Under the pieces are notes generated by a model that worked only from the letters and a program-made list of their open reading frames with translations, was not told the origin of the DNA and made no database searches. Of a stretch of DNA of 64,000 nt, positions 62,608 through 64,000 are shown in pieces. Numbering within the stretch: the first letter of the stretch is position 1; every line of letters begins with the position of its first letter. Made by a program: the position numbers and the translations under genes. The stretch comes from Streptomyces sp. NBC_00335 (GTDB taxonomy: Bacteria; Actinomycetota; Actinomycetes; Streptomycetales; Streptomycetaceae), in assembly GCF_036127095.1 (NCBI RefSeq), contig NZ_CP108006.1, positions 620,001 through 684,000 of the forward strand, written 5' to 3'.

Positions 62608-63288
62608 TCACTTGGTCCGCAGTACGCAGTCCCCGCAGAGGCCGCCGCCGGGCACCTTGTAGTACAGGCAGCAGCTGCGGCGCACGAAGGCCACCCCGAG
62701 CCCGGGTTCGTGGACGAAGGCGCCGGTCCCGCCGAGCGGGCCGCCGTCGGCGAGGAGTCCGGCGGCCAGCAGCGCCGCCGCCTCGCCCGGTACCCGGTCC
62801 GTGAGCACCCGGACGGCGCCGACCAGCCCCGAGGCCGCGTTGCCGCGCAGCACCTGCGGCGAGACGCCGAACCGCTCGCGCAGCGCCGTGTCGAGCACCG
62901 CGAGGTTGGCGAGCACGGTGTCCGCCAAGGCCTTCGCCGGGGTTTCCGCGGGGAGTTCGGCGGGCTCGGGCAGCCACAGCTCCAGCGAGCCCTCGCCGGG
63001 CAGCCGCCACCGCAGGCGGCCGGGTCCGAGGTCCGGCACCCGCCCGGAGAGCACGGCGCAGCCGAGCCCGAGCGACCAGAGCCGCGAGGCGATCCCGAAC
63101 TGCGCGGTCGAAGCCGCCACGCGGCCGGGTCCGCTCCCGATCCGCCGGCCGACTTCGCCGACGTAGGCACCGAGGTGTTCCCCGTAGAGCTCGTCGAGCG
63201 GCCGGAAGCCGGGGCCGGGCGGTTCCTTCCCGTACGCCACGGTGAAGAAGGGGCCTACGGATCGAAGCTGCCGCAGTACGCCGTCCAC
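62608..63288 (-). CDS. FhuF-like [2Fe-2S] ferric-siderophore reductase
   Basis: 226 aa from GTG 63288. The C-terminus holds RRSCCLYYKVPGGGLCGDCVL, the Cys-Cys-x10-Cys-x2-Cys pattern of FhuF iron-sulfur proteins that release iron from siderophores. It starts 1 nt after the stop of the upstream hypothetical gene. No siderophore transporter in view. Confidence 0.85.
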   Translation of the reverse strand: MDGVLRQLRSVGPFFTVAYGKEPPGPGFRPLDELYGEHLGAYVGEVGRRIGSGPGRVAASTAQFGIASRLWSLGLGCAVLSGRVPDLGPGRLRWRLPGEGSLELWLPEPAELPAETPAKALADTVLANLAVLDTALRERFGVSPQVLRGNAASGLVGAVRVLTDRVPGEAAALLAAGLLADGGPLGGTGAFVHEPGLGVAFVRRSCCLYYKVPGGGLCGDCVLRTK

Positions 63289-63289
63289 C

Positions 63290-63838
63290 TCAGGCTCCGA
63301 AGCCGTCGTCGGGCAGGTCCGGGTCCGGCTCCGGACAGGCGCCGTGGTTCAGGCCGTACGTGCCCGCCTTCTCCAGCGGCCAGTCCGCCGTGACCGGATC
63401 CTCGTCGTCGGGCGCGACGAAGACGAAGTCGGCGACGATGCCGGGTACCGGGTCGGTCAGGAGCGTGCGCTGGTCCGGCAGCGTCGGCGACCACTGCGTG
63501 CGCCAGGCGATCCCGGCGGCGGTGAGGGCATCGGTGAACCGCGACTCGGTGACCGGCGTGGTGACGGTGTAGCCCGGTTCGCGGCCCGCCCCCGGGATCT
63601 CCAGCCCGTCGCGCCAGACGGGTACGAACATCCGGTCCAGCAGGCGGCACCGGCAGAAGACGATCTCCAGACCGCCGTAACAGAACCAGTGCGGCCAGCG
63701 GCGCTTGTCCTCGACCCGCCCCGACCACTCGGGCTTGCCCTTCGCCGCGATGAGATCGGGCAACCGGGCACCGACGAAGAAGTCTCCGAACCGGCCGGTG
63801 GCGGCGAGGCGGACTAGGTCGGACGACAAGGGATCCAT
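63290..63838 (-). CDS. Hypothetical protein
   Basis: 182 aa from ATG 63838 (GCGGGA before it; an earlier in-frame start at 63922 is less likely). No known domain recognised. Trp/Cys-rich middle (RWPHWFCYGGLEIVFCRCRL) and an acidic C-terminus (PEPDPDLPDDGF). Coupled to the FhuF-like gene. Confidence 0.65.
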   Translation of the reverse strand: MDPLSSDLVRLAATGRFGDFFVGARLPDLIAAKGKPEWSGRVEDKRRWPHWFCYGGLEIVFCRCRLLDRMFVPVWRDGLEIPGAGREPGYTVTTPVTESRFTDALTAAGIAWRTQWSPTLPDQRTLLTDPVPGIVADFVFVAPDDEDPVTADWPLEKAGTYGLNHGACPEPDPDLPDDGFGA

Positions 63839-63923
63839 TCCCGCATGATCCCAGGCCGCCCGTGCACGTCCCGCGCCGGGGAGCGGCGCGGGGTGCACCG
63901 AGAAACGGACCGCACGTGCCACA

Positions 63924-63950
63924 GCCCGCGGAATCCGGGGATCCGCGGGC
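63924..63950 (-). terminator. Terminator of a gene entering from the right edge
   Basis: GCCCGCGGA pairs with TCCGCGGGC around a 9-nt loop. It lies 35 bp beyond a minus-strand stop codon at 63986. Confidence 0.6.
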
Positions 63951-63985
63951 CGTGGAGTCGGTGGCCGGTTGCCTGCGGCCGCGGG

Positions 63986-64000
63986 TCAGGCCTGGGTGAA
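63986..64000 (-). CDS. 3' end of a minus-strand gene (partial)
   Basis: The minus strand ends in codons for F-T-Q-A followed by TGA at 63988-63986, with a hairpin behind it. Too short to identify; listed because the stop plus terminator suggests a real gene continues past the window. Confidence 0.35.
   Translation of the reverse strand, partial: FTQA

Overview
The window looks like a Streptomyces (or close relative) chromosome segment. Base composition is very high GC, start codons are often GTG or TTG, TTA codons are almost absent, many short intergenic regions carry leaderless-type promoters, and the gene set is typical: secreted cholesterol oxidase, MelC1/MelC2 tyrosinase, GH18 chitinase with a DasR-like site, large secreted subtilases and XRE/cupin regulators. 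I see no insertion sequence, prophage, CRISPR array or rRNA. There is one tRNA, tRNA-Trp(CCA).

Layout. 0-4.5 kb: a Tat-exported cholesterol oxidase with a KstR-like palindrome upstream, then on the minus strand an XRE/cupin regulator with a tiny membrane partner and a DapB-like reductase/CMD pair. 4.5-10.4 kb: ATP-dependent DNA ligase, a six-copy 51-bp tandem repeat, and a hydrolase-ABC ATPase fusion with its permease. 10.5-11.5 kb: a lipoprotein beta-carbonic anhydrase with a Ser/Ala tail. 11.5-20.5 kb: two regulator-centred sugar loci. One is a DeoR/LacI hybrid with TTCGATCGAA palindromes, an aldo/keto reductase and a D-2-hydroxyacid dehydrogenase. The other is a LacI regulator with twin operators and a coupled operon of Gfo/Idh/MocA oxidoreductase, DUF993 protein and TIM-barrel isomerase. 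20.5-25.3 kb: PL8 polysaccharide lyase, a DMFase-beta-like lipoprotein and a VOC protein. 25.3-29.8 kb: LRV/HEAT-like protein and a cobalamin riboswitch-controlled BtuFCD-type ABC operon. 29.8-33.3 kb: MmyB-type regulator, lipoprotein, aldo/keto reductase, acetyltransferase and tRNA-Trp.

33.6-42 kb: secreted subtilase, chitinase, two tandem serpin paralogues and a second aldo/keto reductase. 42-44.7 kb: KDG kinase, KDPG aldolase and an IclR regulator with a perfect operator; these could use the keto-deoxy sugar acids released after PL8 cleavage. 44.7-48 kb: a frame-disrupted NTPase/TPR gene and an S66 carboxypeptidase. 48.1-51 kb: a HTH/DUF4180 pair and the most unusual gene here, one polypeptide joining an ECF sigma factor, a zinc anti-sigma-like HxxxCxxC motif, a membrane segment and an extracellular CAP domain. 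51-57 kb: HA-domain helicase, glutamate decarboxylase, and the tyrosinase operon with a TTA (bldA-type) codon in melC1. 56.6-60.5 kb: a CitA/DcuS-type two-component system divergent from a DctA-type carrier. 60.7-64 kb: subtilase with a P domain, FhuF-like Fe-S reductase, a hypothetical protein and the 3' end of a gene running off the window.

Positions and motifs were read by eye from the sequence. Family names come from recognised motifs, not database searches.
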